A stretch of 64,000 bases of DNA, from NCBI GenBank assembly GCA_963749365.1, contig CAVVME010000003.1, positions 1,426,001 through 1,490,000 on the forward strand. Reading direction: 5' to 3'. The stretch comes from WHSW01 sp963749365 (lineage in GTDB: Bacteria; Actinomycetota; Thermoleophilia; Solirubrobacterales; 70-9). This document shows positions 17,611-25,499 of the stretch, piece after piece (within the stretch, counting starts at the first letter, position 1; the number at the start of each line of letters is the position of its first letter). Under the pieces are notes generated by a model, which saw nothing but the letters and a program-made list of their open reading frames with translations, searched no databases and was not told the origin of the DNA. The position numbers and the translations under genes were made by a program.

Positions 17611-18519
17611 GTGGCCGGGAGCAAGGACCTCGACTTCACCTACTCGCTGATCGACCGGATCTTCCGGCTCAGCCTCGGCGAGCTGGCCGACTTCAGCGGC
17701 GCCAAGTACGACGGTGACTTCACGCTCACGCTCGAGCAGGCGCAGCGGCGAAAGCACGAGTTCGTCGCCGAGCAGATCGGGATCGGGGCGGGACGGCGAA
17801 TCCTCGATCTCGGCTGCGGCTGGGGGCCGCTGCTCGCCTTCCTCCGCGAGCGCGGCGCCGAGGGCGTCGGGGTCACTCTCTCCTCGGCCCAGCTCGCCGC
17901 CTGTCGGCGCCACGGCCTCGACGTTCATCTCCACGACGCCCGCCGAGTCGAGCGGGATGACTTCGGGAGCTTCGACGCGGTCGCCAGCCTCGGCGCCTTC
18001 GAGCACTTCTGCTCCTACGAGGAGTACCTCGCCGGCGAGCAGGAGCGGATCTATGCCGACCTGTTCGAGCACGTCGCCGCGCTGCTGCCCGAGGGCGGGC
18101 GCCTCTACTTGCAGACGATGGTCTTCGGGCGCAAGATGATCGACACCGAGCGGGTCGGCCTCGACGCCCCCCGTGATTCCGACGAGTGGTACCTGGCGCT
18201 GATGATGCACCAGTTCCCCGGCTCCTTCCTGCCCTTCGGCGAAGGGCAGATCGTGCGCGCCGCGGCGCCCTCGCTGCGCCTGGTCTCGAGCGAGAGCGGC
18301 CGGCTCGACTACATCGAGACGATCCGCCAGTGGCGGCGGCGGTTCGCCGAGCCGAGCCTGCACAAGACGCTGCTCAAGGCCCGGCTCGTCCCGCGCTGGC
18401 TGACCAGCCGCGAGTTCCGGCTCGCGTTCACGTCGGGGGTGAGCGCGAACAGCGTTTGCTTCGAGCGCGAGCTCCTCGACCATCACCGGATGGTCTTCGA
18501 GCGGGTCAGGGCCCGCTGA
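17611..18519 (+). CDS. SAM-dependent methyltransferase, cyclopropane-fatty-acid synthase family
   Basis: 302 residues from a GTG. The N-terminal YDGDFTLTLEQAQRRKHEFV region, the SAM-binding ILDLGCGWGPLLAFL (about 67-81) and the following GVGVTLSSAQLAACR are typical of CFA/mycolic-acid methyltransferases, which add a methylene or methyl group to unsaturated acyl chains of membrane lipids. It is shorter than the ~380-residue CFA synthases and lacks their N-terminal domain, which makes it closer in size to mycolate-type enzymes. It lies alone on the plus strand between rplJ and rplA, interrupting the L11-L1/L10-L12 run. The exact acceptor is unknown. Confidence 0.8.
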   Translation: MAGSKDLDFTYSLIDRIFRLSLGELADFSGAKYDGDFTLTLEQAQRRKHEFVAEQIGIGAGRRILDLGCGWGPLLAFLRERGAEGVGVTLSSAQLAACRRHGLDVHLHDARRVERDDFGSFDAVASLGAFEHFCSYEEYLAGEQERIYADLFEHVAALLPEGGRLYLQTMVFGRKMIDTERVGLDAPRDSDEWYLALMMHQFPGSFLPFGEGQIVRAAAPSLRLVSSESGRLDYIETIRQWRRRFAEPSLHKTLLKARLVPRWLTSREFRLAFTSGVSANSVCFERELLDHHRMVFERVRAR

Positions 18520-18577
18520 CGACCAGCTCGCCCGTCCCCGCCGGCAGCCGCGCCTCGGACAGCTTCGTGCGACGGTC

Positions 18578-19378
18578 CTAGCTGACTGCCGCGGCCTCCG
18601 GGTCAGGGTCCCCCGCCTCCGGCTCGTCGTCCGGCGTCCCGCCCGGCGGGCGCTCGGCGGACGCGGTGACGATCTCGGCCTCTCGCGTCCGCGACGCGTC
18701 GACCCGCACCCCCGGGCCCATCGTCGTCGCCAGCGTGACCGAGATCAGGTAGCGGCCCTTCGCGGCGGCCGGCTTGGCGCGGACGATCTCGTCGATGATC
18801 GCCGCGTAATTCTCGAGCAGCGCCTGCTCGCTGAAGCTCGCCTTGCCGATCGTCAGGTGGACGATGCCCTGGCGGTCGGTGCGGTACTCGACCTTGCCGG
18901 CCTTGGCCTCCTCGACGGCCTTGCCGACGTCCTCGGTCACCGTGCCGACCTTCGGGTTCGGCATCTTCCCCTGCGGCCCCAGCACCCGGCCGAGCTTCGA
19001 GACCACCGGGCCCATCAACGCCGGGGTCGCGATCGCCACGTCGAAGTCCGTCCACCCCTCCTCGACCCGCTCGGCGAGGTCGGCAGCACCGACGTGATCG
19101 GCACCCGCCTCGGTCGCCGCCCGCGCCCCCTCGCCCTCGGCGAAGACCGCGACGCTGACCTGCTTGCCGAGCCCGTGCGGCAGCGCCAGCGTGCCGCGGA
19201 GCTGCTCCTCGGCGTGGCGGACGTTGACCCCGAGCCGGATGTGGACCTCGACGGTCTGGTCGAACTTCGTCGCCGCGGTGCGCTTGATCAGAGCAACCGC
19301 CTCCGCCGGCTCGTAGGCGTGGGTGCGATCGACGGCGTCGATCGCCTCGCGGTAGCGCTTGCCTCGGTTGCGGCTCAT
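18578..19378 (-). CDS. rplA: 50S ribosomal protein L1
   Basis: 266 residues. The L1 signature GRVLGPQGKMPNPKVGTV is present, with both halves of the RNA-binding domain. The last ~35 residues (ERPPGGTPDDEPEAGDPDPE) are an acidic Pro-rich extension beyond the normal ~232. L1 forms the mobile stalk at the E site and in other bacteria represses its own L11-L1 mRNA. It overlaps rplK by 4 bases (ATGA). Confidence 0.97.
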   Translation of the reverse strand: MSRNRGKRYREAIDAVDRTHAYEPAEAVALIKRTAATKFDQTVEVHIRLGVNVRHAEEQLRGTLALPHGLGKQVSVAVFAEGEGARAATEAGADHVGAADLAERVEEGWTDFDVAIATPALMGPVVSKLGRVLGPQGKMPNPKVGTVTEDVGKAVEEAKAGKVEYRTDRQGIVHLTIGKASFSEQALLENYAAIIDEIVRAKPAAAKGRYLISVTLATTMGPGVRVDASRTREAEIVTASAERPPGGTPDDEPEAGDPDPEAAAVS

Positions 19379-19809
19379 ATCTCGATCCCCTCGACCTCGA
19401 CCCCCATCGAGCGCGCTGTGCCGGCGATGATCCTCGAGGCCGCATCGATGTCATTGGCGTTCAGGTCGGGCATCTTGCGCTCCGCGATCTGGCGGCACTG
19501 GTCGGCGCTCAGCCGACCGACCTTCTCGCGGTTCGGCTCGCCCGAGCCCTTCTCGATCCCGAGCGCCTCGCGGATCAGCACCGCCGCCGGCGGGGTCTTG
19601 GTGATGAACTCGAACGAGCGATCCTCGTAGACGGTGATCTCGACCGGGATGATCGTCCCGGTGTCCGCCTGGGTGCGGGCGTTGAACGCCTTGCAGAACT
19701 CCATGATGTTGACCCCGTGCTGGCCGAGCGCGGGACCGACCGGCGGCGCCGGGTTGGCTGCCCCGGCGGGGATCTGGAGCTTGATCAGGGTGAGGACCTT
19801 CTTGGCCAT
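19375..19809 (-). CDS. rplK: 50S ribosomal protein L11
   Basis: 144 residues, normal length. IKLQIPAGAANPAPPVGPAL near the start is the diagnostic L11 N-terminal motif (thiostrepton-binding region), and the C-terminal RNA-binding domain is complete. L11 organises the GTPase-associated centre. It is 82 bases downstream of nusG; that spacer contains two hairpins. Confidence 0.98.
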   Translation of the reverse strand: MAKKVLTLIKLQIPAGAANPAPPVGPALGQHGVNIMEFCKAFNARTQADTGTIIPVEITVYEDRSFEFITKTPPAAVLIREALGIEKGSGEPNREKVGRLSADQCRQIAERKMPDLNANDIDAASRIIAGTARSMGVEVEGIEI

Positions 19810-19845
19810 GGGTTCGGAGGTTACGTAGTTCGTTGAATGACTTGC

Positions 19846-19891
19846 GGGCGCCTTCGGCGCCCTTACACGCTGCTTTCGGAGCTAAAGCTCC
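19846..19891 (-). other. Two hairpins between nusG and rplK
   Basis: A GGGCGCC/GGCGCCC stem with a 3-base loop (19846-19862) and a GGAGCT/AGCTCC stem (19878-19891) lie between the nusG stop and the rplK start. In E. coli the L11 leader carries an L1-binding site. These could be part of such a leader, but neither obviously mimics the 23S L1 site, so the role is open. Confidence 0.35.
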
Positions 19892-20413
19892 TCAGACCTT
19901 CTTTACCTGGTCGTAACCGACCTCGACCGGGGTCTCGCGGCCGAAGATCGAGACCAGGATCTTGAGCCGCTGGGCGTCCTCGTTGATCTCGGCGATCTCG
20001 CCCGAGAAGTCCGACATCGGCCCCGAGATCACCTTCACCGACTCGCCGACCTCGAACTGCGCGTGCGCGCGCGGGCGCTCGGCGGTCTCGCGGTGCATGA
20101 GCCGGTCGACCTCGGGCTGGGAGAGTGGGATCGGCTTGTTGCGCGAGCCGACGAAGCCGGTCACCCCCGGGGTGTTCTTGACCAGGTTCCAGGCTTCGTC
20201 GGTCATCTCCATGTTGACCAGCACGTAGCCCGGCATCGTTCGCTTTTCGACCGATACGCGCTGGCCGTCCTTGAGCTCGGAGACCTGCTCGGTCGGGACG
20301 ACGACCTGGCGCACGCGCTGGCGCGCGCCCATCGTCTCGACCCGGTGCTCGAGGTTGGCCTTGACCTTCTTCTCGTGGCCGGAGTAGGTGTTGATCACGT
20401 ACCAGCGGAACAT
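19892..20413 (-). CDS. nusG: Transcription termination/antitermination protein NusG
   Basis: 173 residues. The N-terminal NGN domain begins MFRWYVINTYSGHEKKVKAN, and the C-terminal KOW domain holds GESVKVISGPMSDFSGEIAE. NusG binds the RNA polymerase clamp and links it to Rho or to ribosomal S10. It lacks the extra N-terminal stretch of many actinobacterial NusG proteins. It follows secE by 50 bases. Confidence 0.98.
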   Translation of the reverse strand: MFRWYVINTYSGHEKKVKANLEHRVETMGARQRVRQVVVPTEQVSELKDGQRVSVEKRTMPGYVLVNMEMTDEAWNLVKNTPGVTGFVGSRNKPIPLSQPEVDRLMHRETAERPRAHAQFEVGESVKVISGPMSDFSGEIAEINEDAQRLKILVSIFGRETPVEVGYDQVKKV

Positions 20414-20463
20414 CAGTGGGTAGTCAGTCCTTGCTTGTGTCGGGGTGGGCCTGGCGGTCGGCG

Positions 20464-21033
20464 CTAGAGGATCCGCTGCACCAGCCAGTTGAAGATCGCG
20501 TCAAGGACGCCGAGGTAGGCGGCCATCACCGCGATGAAGATCAGTGTGATCGCCGAAGCCTGGATCAGCGTCTCGCGGTCGGGCCACTGGACCCGCTTGA
20601 GCTCGGCCCAGCAGGAGGCGAGGAAGCCGAGCACCCCGCCGCGCTGGCGCTCGACCGGTGCCTCCTTGGGGGCTCGGCGGCGCTCGGATTCCTTGGCCCG
20701 TTGCTTGCGATCGCGCTCCTCGGCGCGGCGGGCTCGGCGGGAGAGCTGGTCGGCCGGCTCGGGCGCGCCGACGTCGGCGCGCGAGGGGGCCGGCGCCTCG
20801 GGCTCGGCAGCGGGCTCGGGATCAGGCTCGGCAGCGGGTTCGGGCGCGTGCTTGAGCGCGTCTAGGTCGGCGCCGCGCTCAGCCAGCTCGGCCTCGGCGA
20901 CGTCCGCCGATTCCGGGACCTGGGTGTCGTGCTGGGCGCGCGACTCCTCGGCGAGCGGGTCGAGGCCCTTGCGCTCCAGCTCCGCCTGGCGCCGACGCTG
21001 CTCGGCCTTGCGCTGTGCACGGGTCTTCGCCAC
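20464..21033 (-). CDS. secE: Preprotein translocase subunit SecE
   Basis: 189 residues from the GTG at 21031-21033. Only the last ~60 residues are the SecE core: GFLASCWAELKRVQWPDRET, the conserved amphipathic helix, then one transmembrane helix (ASAITLIFIAVMAAYLGVLD). The long N-terminal part (about 1-128) is charged and low in complexity, with Glu/Pro/Ala and a basic cluster. SecE clamps SecY in the translocon. The start is chosen because the frame upstream runs through rpmG, a tRNA and an esterase gene in antisense-like sequence. It begins 10 bases after the rpmG stop. Confidence 0.9.
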   Translation of the reverse strand: MAKTRAQRKAEQRRRQAELERKGLDPLAEESRAQHDTQVPESADVAEAELAERGADLDALKHAPEPAAEPDPEPAAEPEAPAPSRADVGAPEPADQLSRRARRAEERDRKQRAKESERRRAPKEAPVERQRGGVLGFLASCWAELKRVQWPDRETLIQASAITLIFIAVMAAYLGVLDAIFNWLVQRIL

Positions 21034-21043
21034 GGGCGCCCGG

Positions 21044-21208
21044 CTAGCGGGTCTCCTTGTGGGCGGTGTGATGACCGCACCAGCGGCAGTACTTGCGCAT
21101 CTCGATCCGGTCGGGCGTGTTTCGCCGCGACTTGTTGGTCTGGTAGTTGCGCCGCTTGCACTCCTCGCAAGCGAGGGTGACAGCGATTCGGACGTCTCCG
21201 CGAGCCAT
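21044..21208 (-). CDS. rpmG: 50S ribosomal protein L33
   Basis: 54 residues, a small gene that is easily missed. The sequence MARGDVRIAVTLACEECKRR leads to NYQTNKSRRNTPDRIEMRKY and then CRWCGHHT. The two pairs (CEEC and CRWC) make it the zinc-binding (C+) form of L33. The order tRNA-rpmG-secE-nusG-rplK-rplA is the usual one. The start is the ATG at 21206-21208 with a nearby GGAG on the minus strand. Confidence 0.97.
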   Translation of the reverse strand: MARGDVRIAVTLACEECKRRNYQTNKSRRNTPDRIEMRKYCRWCGHHTAHKETR

Positions 21209-21326
21209 CTGCTCCTCTGGTCACTCGGGGCCGCCGGGGCCCGACAGAAAAAAGACCTCCGCCGCGCTCCGGGTCGAGCGCGGTACGAGGACCGGGCAAG
21301 GATAGCGCTAGACGGTCGAGTCCGAG

Positions 21327-21399
21327 AGCCCGGAACGAGACTCGAACTCGTGACCCCCTCCTTACCATGGAGGTGCTCTACCAACTGAGCTATCCGGGC
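21327..21399 (-). tRNA. tRNA-Thr (anticodon GGT)
   Basis: 73 bases fold fully: acceptor GCCCGGA/TCCGGGC, D stem GCTC/GAGC, anticodon stem CCTCC/GGAGG with loop ATGGTAA (anticodon GGT, reads ACC/ACU), 5-base variable loop, T stem ACGAG/CTCGT with loop TTCGAGT, discriminator T. CCA is not encoded. Its first 10 bases overlap the end of the esterase gene on the same strand. Confidence 0.97.
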
Positions 21400-22475
21400 G
21401 GGCTCGTCAGCGTAGCCGCTGGGATGCCCGGGCGGCTCGCCAGCGCCGTGCCGATCGCGGCGGCGATCGCGGCCGCCGCCTGCGCCGCGCGGCCGCCGAG
21501 ACCGGCCGCGTTGACGAAGCCGTGAACGAGGTCGGATTCGCGCTGCAGCGTGGTCGGCACGCCGGCCTCGCGCAGTCGCGCGGCGTAGGCCTCGCCCTCG
21601 TCGCGAAGCGGATCGAACCCGCAGGTGACGACGTGGGCGGGCGCCAGCCCCGTGAGGTCCTCGGTGAGGATCGGCGAGGCCCGCGGGTCGGCCCGGTCGG
21701 CGTCGTCGTTTAGGTAGTGGTCGCGGAACCAGTGCATCTCCTCCCGGGTGAGGAAGAAGCCCTCGGCGAAGAGCTCGTAGGAAGGCCGCTCGACCGAGTA
21801 ATCGATCACCGGGTAGATCAGGGTCTGGTGCGCGGGGGGCCGCCGGCCGCCGGCAGCGGTGAGCTGGGCGACGACCGCCGCCAGGTTGCCGCCGGCGCTG
21901 TCCCCGGCCACCGCGACCCGGTCGGGATCGGCCCCGAGCCGCCCGGCGTGCTCCGCCGCCCACGCGTGGGCGGCGAGCGAGTCCTCGACCGCGGCCGGGA
22001 AGCGGTGCTCGGGGCCGACCCGGTAGTCGACCGAGAGCACGATCGCCGGGACCTCGCGGGCGAGGAACCGGCACGGCTGGTCATGGGTGTCGAGGTCGCA
22101 GATCACGTGCCCGCCACCGTGGAAGTAGACGAGCAGCGGCATCGCCGTGCCGCTGTCGGGCGGGGCGAAGAGCCGCGACCGGATCCGCCCCGCCGGCCCC
22201 GGGAGCTCGATCTCCTCCACGCGCTCGAGCTCGATCCGCGGCCCGGCGAAGACCCGGGCGTCGCGGCGCCGCCGCACCCGCGCTTCGGCGACCGGCACCG
22301 GCCGCCACGCTCCCGCCAGGCGCTCGAGCCGCAAGGCAACTTGCACCTGAGGATCGAGCCGCTGGCCGTCGCGCTCGATCGGCCGCCCGGAGAGAAGGCG
22401 CAGCAGCGGCGCCGGCAGGCGCGGGATCAGGCGGGCGACCGAGGCCGCGACCGAGTCCAGCATCCCCCTGATCAC
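21390..22475 (-). CDS. Alpha/beta hydrolase, hormone-sensitive-lipase (HSL) family esterase
   Basis: 361 residues (GTG start; an ATG 15 bases in is equally possible). The HSL oxyanion motif HGGGH (about residue 119), the nucleophile elbow GDSAGGN (Ser about 193), the catalytic Asp in CGFDPLRDE and the His in DLVHGF are all present, so a working esterase/lipase on short acyl esters is likely. No signal peptide is evident. Its last codons (SPPG, stop) lie inside the tRNA-Thr gene. Neighbours do not reveal the substrate. Confidence 0.88.
   Translation of the reverse strand: MIRGMLDSVAASVARLIPRLPAPLLRLLSGRPIERDGQRLDPQVQVALRLERLAGAWRPVPVAEARVRRRRDARVFAGPRIELERVEEIELPGPAGRIRSRLFAPPDSGTAMPLLVYFHGGGHVICDLDTHDQPCRFLAREVPAIVLSVDYRVGPEHRFPAAVEDSLAAHAWAAEHAGRLGADPDRVAVAGDSAGGNLAAVVAQLTAAGGRRPPAHQTLIYPVIDYSVERPSYELFAEGFFLTREEMHWFRDHYLNDDADRADPRASPILTEDLTGLAPAHVVTCGFDPLRDEGEAYAARLREAGVPTTLQRESDLVHGFVNAAGLGGRAAQAAAAIAAAIGTALASRPGIPAATLTSPPG
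21409..21414 (-). promoter_or_regulatory. -10 hexamer for tRNA-Thr(GGT), inside the esterase gene
   Basis: On the minus strand TACGCT ends 9 bases before the mature tRNA 5' end, within the last codons of the esterase gene. This gives the tRNA its own start. No good -35 is visible. Confidence 0.45.
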
Positions 22476-22539
22476 CGCGCCAATCTATCGCCGTTCCGCC
22501 TGCATCGATCGCGACTCAAGCCCGGGCGCACAGGCGCCG

Positions 22540-23079
22540 ATGGGGACACCGATGAGCGTCAAGGCCGCTCACGGCTACACCGACGAGCTCACCGGGCTCG
22601 CCAATCGTCGCGGGTTCTTCGAGCAGGCCCAGCGAGTGTTCGCCGCTGTCGCCGAACGGGGCGGGGAGTGCACCGCGGTCGTCATCGACCTCGACCGGCT
22701 CGGCTACGTCAACGAGACCTACGGCCATCATGCCGGCAGCGAACTGATCCGCGAGGCGGCTGCGGCGCTCGAGGCGCTCGCCCGTGAGGGCGACGTGGTC
22801 GGTCGACTCGGCGGCGACGAGCTGGGCCTGCTGCGCCCGTCGGGCACCCATCCGAGCGACGCCCTCCGCGACCAGATCTCGACCGTGATCTCGCGTGCCA
22901 GCCGCTCCGACCGCCCGTTCGGGCTCGCGATCAGCGTCGGGGTCGCGGTCGCGAACGCCGATCAGGTCGACAATCTCGACGTCCTGCTCTGGCATGCGGA
23001 CCAGGCGATGTACGAGCACAAGCGCGCCGGCGGCGGGCGCGCCGGGGCGCCGCACGTGCGCCGCGGGCGCCGGCGCTAG
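22540..23079 (+). CDS. Stand-alone GGDEF-domain protein (putative diguanylate cyclase)
   Basis: 179 residues, essentially one GGDEF domain (TDELTGLANRRGFFEQAQ at 14-31). The active-site loop is GGDEL (91-95), with Leu in place of Phe. The allosteric I-site RxxD (REGD, 82-85) sits exactly five residues before it. No sensor, receiver or transmembrane part is attached. Known GGDEF enzymes make c-di-GMP from two GTP; the key Gly-Gly-Asp-Glu residues are kept, so activity is plausible but not certain. ATG at 22540 chosen; ATG at 22552 is also possible. Confidence 0.85.
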   Translation: MGTPMSVKAAHGYTDELTGLANRRGFFEQAQRVFAAVAERGGECTAVVIDLDRLGYVNETYGHHAGSELIREAAAALEALAREGDVVGRLGGDELGLLRPSGTHPSDALRDQISTVISRASRSDRPFGLAISVGVAVANADQVDNLDVLLWHADQAMYEHKRAGGGRAGAPHVRRGRRR

Positions 23080-24134
23080 GTCGGACCGACCGCGGCTGCG
23101 ACCGCGGCGGCAAACCCGTCGACGTCCTCGGGCGCCGTGTCCCAGGCGCACATCCATCGCACTTCGTCGGCCTGCTCGTCCCAGACGTAGAACGGGCGCT
23201 CGCGCTGCAGCTCGTCGATCGCCGGGCGCGGCAGGCGGACGAAAACGGCGTTCGCCTCGACCGGGTGGGTGATCTCGACCCCGTCCACCGGTTCGACGGC
23301 GGCGGCCAGCCGAGTCGCCATCGCGTTCGCGTGGCGAGCGTTCTCGAGCCACAGCTCGCCGTCGAGCAGGGACTCGAACTGGGCCGAGACGAAGCGCATC
23401 TTCGAGGCGAGCTGGAGCAGCTGCTTGCGCGTGAACGCGAACCGCTCGCCGAGCTCGGAGCGGCAGAAGACGACCGCGTCGCCGCCGAGCAGGCCGTTCT
23501 TGGTGCCCCCGAAGGAGACCGCGTCGACGCCCGCCTCGGTAGTCAGCGCGGCGAGCGGCAGCCCGAGCGCGGCGGCGGCGTTCGCGAGCCGCGCTCCGTC
23601 GACGTGCAGGTACATGCCGAGTCCGTGTGCCGCCTCGGCGATCGCGCGGGTCTCCTCGACCGTGTAGACGGTGCCGAGCTCGGTCGCCTGGGTGATCGAG
23701 ACCACCCGCGGCTGCGCCTGGTGCTCATCGCCGCGCCGTCCCTCCCAGCGCGTCAGCTCGCCGGGGTCGAGCTTGCCGTCGCGGTTGGCGACGGTGAGCA
23801 GCTTCGTCCCGGCGACGCGCTCCGGCGCCCCGCACTCGTCGACGTGCATGTGGGCGACGTCGGTGCAGATCACCGCTTCCTGCGGTCCGGTGAGGGCGTC
23901 GATCGCGGAGACGTTGGCGCCCGAGCCGTTGAAGACGCAGAAGGCGCGCGCGTCGGGGCCGAAATGGCGGCGAAAGACCGCCTCGGCACGCTCGGTCCAC
24001 GGGTCGGCGCCGTAGGCCCCGGCGTGGCCCCTGTTGGCGGCGGCGACCGCCGCCAGGATCTCGGGATGGACGCCGGCGTGATTGTCGGAGCCGAAGCCGC
24101 GCCCGGGGCGCGCCGGCTCGGGGGCACTGCTCAC
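23076..24134 (-). CDS. Threonine aldolase / beta-eliminating lyase family PLP enzyme
   Basis: 352 residues from the GTG at 24132-24134. The N terminus GFGSDNHAGVHPEILAAVAA, the VDGARLANAAAALG segment and the PLP lysine in SFGGTKNGLLGGDAV match low-specificity threonine aldolases, which split threonine/allo-threonine to glycine and acetaldehyde. It overlaps the upstream SDR by 4 bases (GTGA), so the two form an operon. The stop overlaps the convergent GGDEF gene end by 4 bases. Substrate preference cannot be read. Confidence 0.85.
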   Translation of the reverse strand: MSSAPEPARPGRGFGSDNHAGVHPEILAAVAAANRGHAGAYGADPWTERAEAVFRRHFGPDARAFCVFNGSGANVSAIDALTGPQEAVICTDVAHMHVDECGAPERVAGTKLLTVANRDGKLDPGELTRWEGRRGDEHQAQPRVVSITQATELGTVYTVEETRAIAEAAHGLGMYLHVDGARLANAAAALGLPLAALTTEAGVDAVSFGGTKNGLLGGDAVVFCRSELGERFAFTRKQLLQLASKMRFVSAQFESLLDGELWLENARHANAMATRLAAAVEPVDGVEITHPVEANAVFVRLPRPAIDELQRERPFYVWDEQADEVRWMCAWDTAPEDVDGFAAAVAAAVGPT

Positions 24135-24847
24135 GGGTGCAGCGGAAGTCGCTTGCCGTTCATCTTCGCCGCCGCGTCGGAGCAGATGAAGGCGATCGCG
24201 TCGGCGATGTCCTCGGCCGAGGTGAAGGTTCGAAACGGTTTCTCCGGGCTCTCCGCACGCATCTGTGGGGTCAGGATCGCGTTGACGACGAGCACGTTCG
24301 CGGTCGCCGCCGACTCGTCGGAGCGCAGCGAATCGGCCAGCGCCAGGGTCCAGCTCTCGGCGGCCGCCTTGGCGGCCGCGTAGGCGGCGTTGGTTCCGCT
24401 CGGGCTCTGCGCCTGCGAGGAGGAGACGAGGACGAAGCGCCCGTGCGGGCTCTCGCTGAGCATCTCGTAGAAAGCGCGCGTCGCGTGTTGGAGGGTCCGA
24501 ACCAGCAGGTCGTGCAGCCATTCGTAGTCGGCCAGCGGAGCGCTGGCGAGCGGCTCGCCGCCGCGCCAGCCGCCGACCAGGTGAAGCAGGCCGTCGACGC
24601 GCTCGAAACGCTGCCCGAGGGCCGCGGCCCACTCGCCGGCGCCGTCCTCGGCGAGCAGGTCGGCGACGCGGGCGTCGACCCGCTCCTCGGGCAGGCCGAG
24701 GTCGGTGACCAGCGCATCGAGACGCCCTGGGTCGACGTCGGTAAGCGCCAGGGAGGCGCCGGCATCGGCGAGCCGGCGTGCGACCACGGGTCCGAGTCCG
24801 CCGGCTGCGCCGGCGACGGCGATCACGCGTCCGTCGAGCTGGCCCAT
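24131..24847 (-). CDS. Short-chain dehydrogenase/reductase
   Basis: 238 residues, starting at MGQLDGRVIAVAGAAGGLGP (ATG 24845-24847; the open frame upstream has no family similarity). The cofactor motif is AGAAGGLG rather than TGxxxGxG. The catalytic Ser lies in FVLVSSSQAQ, with YAAAK about 15 residues later. NAD(P)-dependent oxidoreductase of unknown substrate, co-transcribed with the aldolase-like gene. The pairing hints at hydroxy-amino-acid or aldehyde metabolism (inference). Confidence 0.85.
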   Translation of the reverse strand: MGQLDGRVIAVAGAAGGLGPVVARRLADAGASLALTDVDPGRLDALVTDLGLPEERVDARVADLLAEDGAGEWAAALGQRFERVDGLLHLVGGWRGGEPLASAPLADYEWLHDLLVRTLQHATRAFYEMLSESPHGRFVLVSSSQAQSPSGTNAAYAAAKAAAESWTLALADSLRSDESAATANVLVVNAILTPQMRAESPEKPFRTFTSAEDIADAIAFICSDAAAKMNGKRLPLHP

Positions 24848-24857
24848 GCCGGGGAAG

Positions 24858-25388
24858 CTACCCGGGCGAGCGCCTCGGCGCGAGCAGGCCCGAGAGTGCC
24901 ACCGCGGCTGCACCGCCGACGGTGCCGAAGACGATGTCGACCGCGGAGTCGCGGGCCGACGGGATCAGGGCGGTACCGAGCGCGCGGTCGCCGACGTACT
25001 CACCCAGCTCCCAGAGGACCGTGAGCCCGAACACGCAGGCGAACGCGCCCAGCGCCCAGAGCGGCCAGGCGAGGCGGCCGCGCAAGTACTCGGACAGGGC
25101 CCAGCCCAGCAGGGCGCCGCCGGCGCCGTGCGCGAGGGCGCTCGTCCTGTGCGAGCTCGCCGGAGGGTCGATCCAGACCATCCACAGGATCACCACCAGC
25201 CCGAGCGCGACCGGGACCAGGGCCCGGTTCGAGAACCCGGCGAGCCGGGCGCCGAGCAGACCGGCGAGGCAGAGCGCGCACATCACCAGCGCCGCGCCGT
25301 TGCGGGCGCCGAGGAAGGCGAGCGTGAGCAGCGCAAGCGCGCCGAGGGCGAAGGCGAACAGGTCGATGCGCAACCGGTGCACGCTCAT
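24858..25388 (-). CDS. VanZ-like/DUF2238-type integral membrane protein
   Basis: 176 residues with about five to six hydrophobic helices. The segment LTVLWELGEYVGDRALG followed by DSAVDIVFGTVGG resembles VanZ-like and DUF2238 (YjdF-type) membrane proteins. Function is unknown in general. It starts 10 bases upstream of the SDR start and is co-oriented with it, so it may be the first gene of a three-gene operon. Confidence 0.7.
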   Translation of the reverse strand: MSVHRLRIDLFAFALGALALLTLAFLGARNGAALVMCALCLAGLLGARLAGFSNRALVPVALGLVVILWMVWIDPPASSHRTSALAHGAGGALLGWALSEYLRGRLAWPLWALGAFACVFGLTVLWELGEYVGDRALGTALIPSARDSAVDIVFGTVGGAAAVALSGLLAPRRSPG

Positions 25389-25433
25389 CGCCGAGAGCGT
25401 ACGCGGCGCCGTAAACCGCGGCTAAGCGGCGTC

Positions 25434-25465
25434 GGCCGGCGCAGACGCGAGCGCCTGCGCCGGCC
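25434..25465. terminator. Strong GC inverted repeat
   Basis: GGCCGGCGCAG and CTGCGCCGGCC form a perfect 11-bp stem with a 10-base loop in the 111-base gap between two minus-strand genes (25389-25499). No T-run follows on either strand. It may end the 25500-25913 transcript. Confidence 0.45.
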
Positions 25466-25499
25466 AAGCGCGTCCGGCCTCGTGAGGCTCGTCGCCTGC

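Noticed and set aside
20464..22074. 536-codon version of SecE
   Set aside because: The extra N-terminal part reads through rpmG, a tRNA gene and the esterase gene in the wrong frame; the GTG at 21033 gives a normal SecE.
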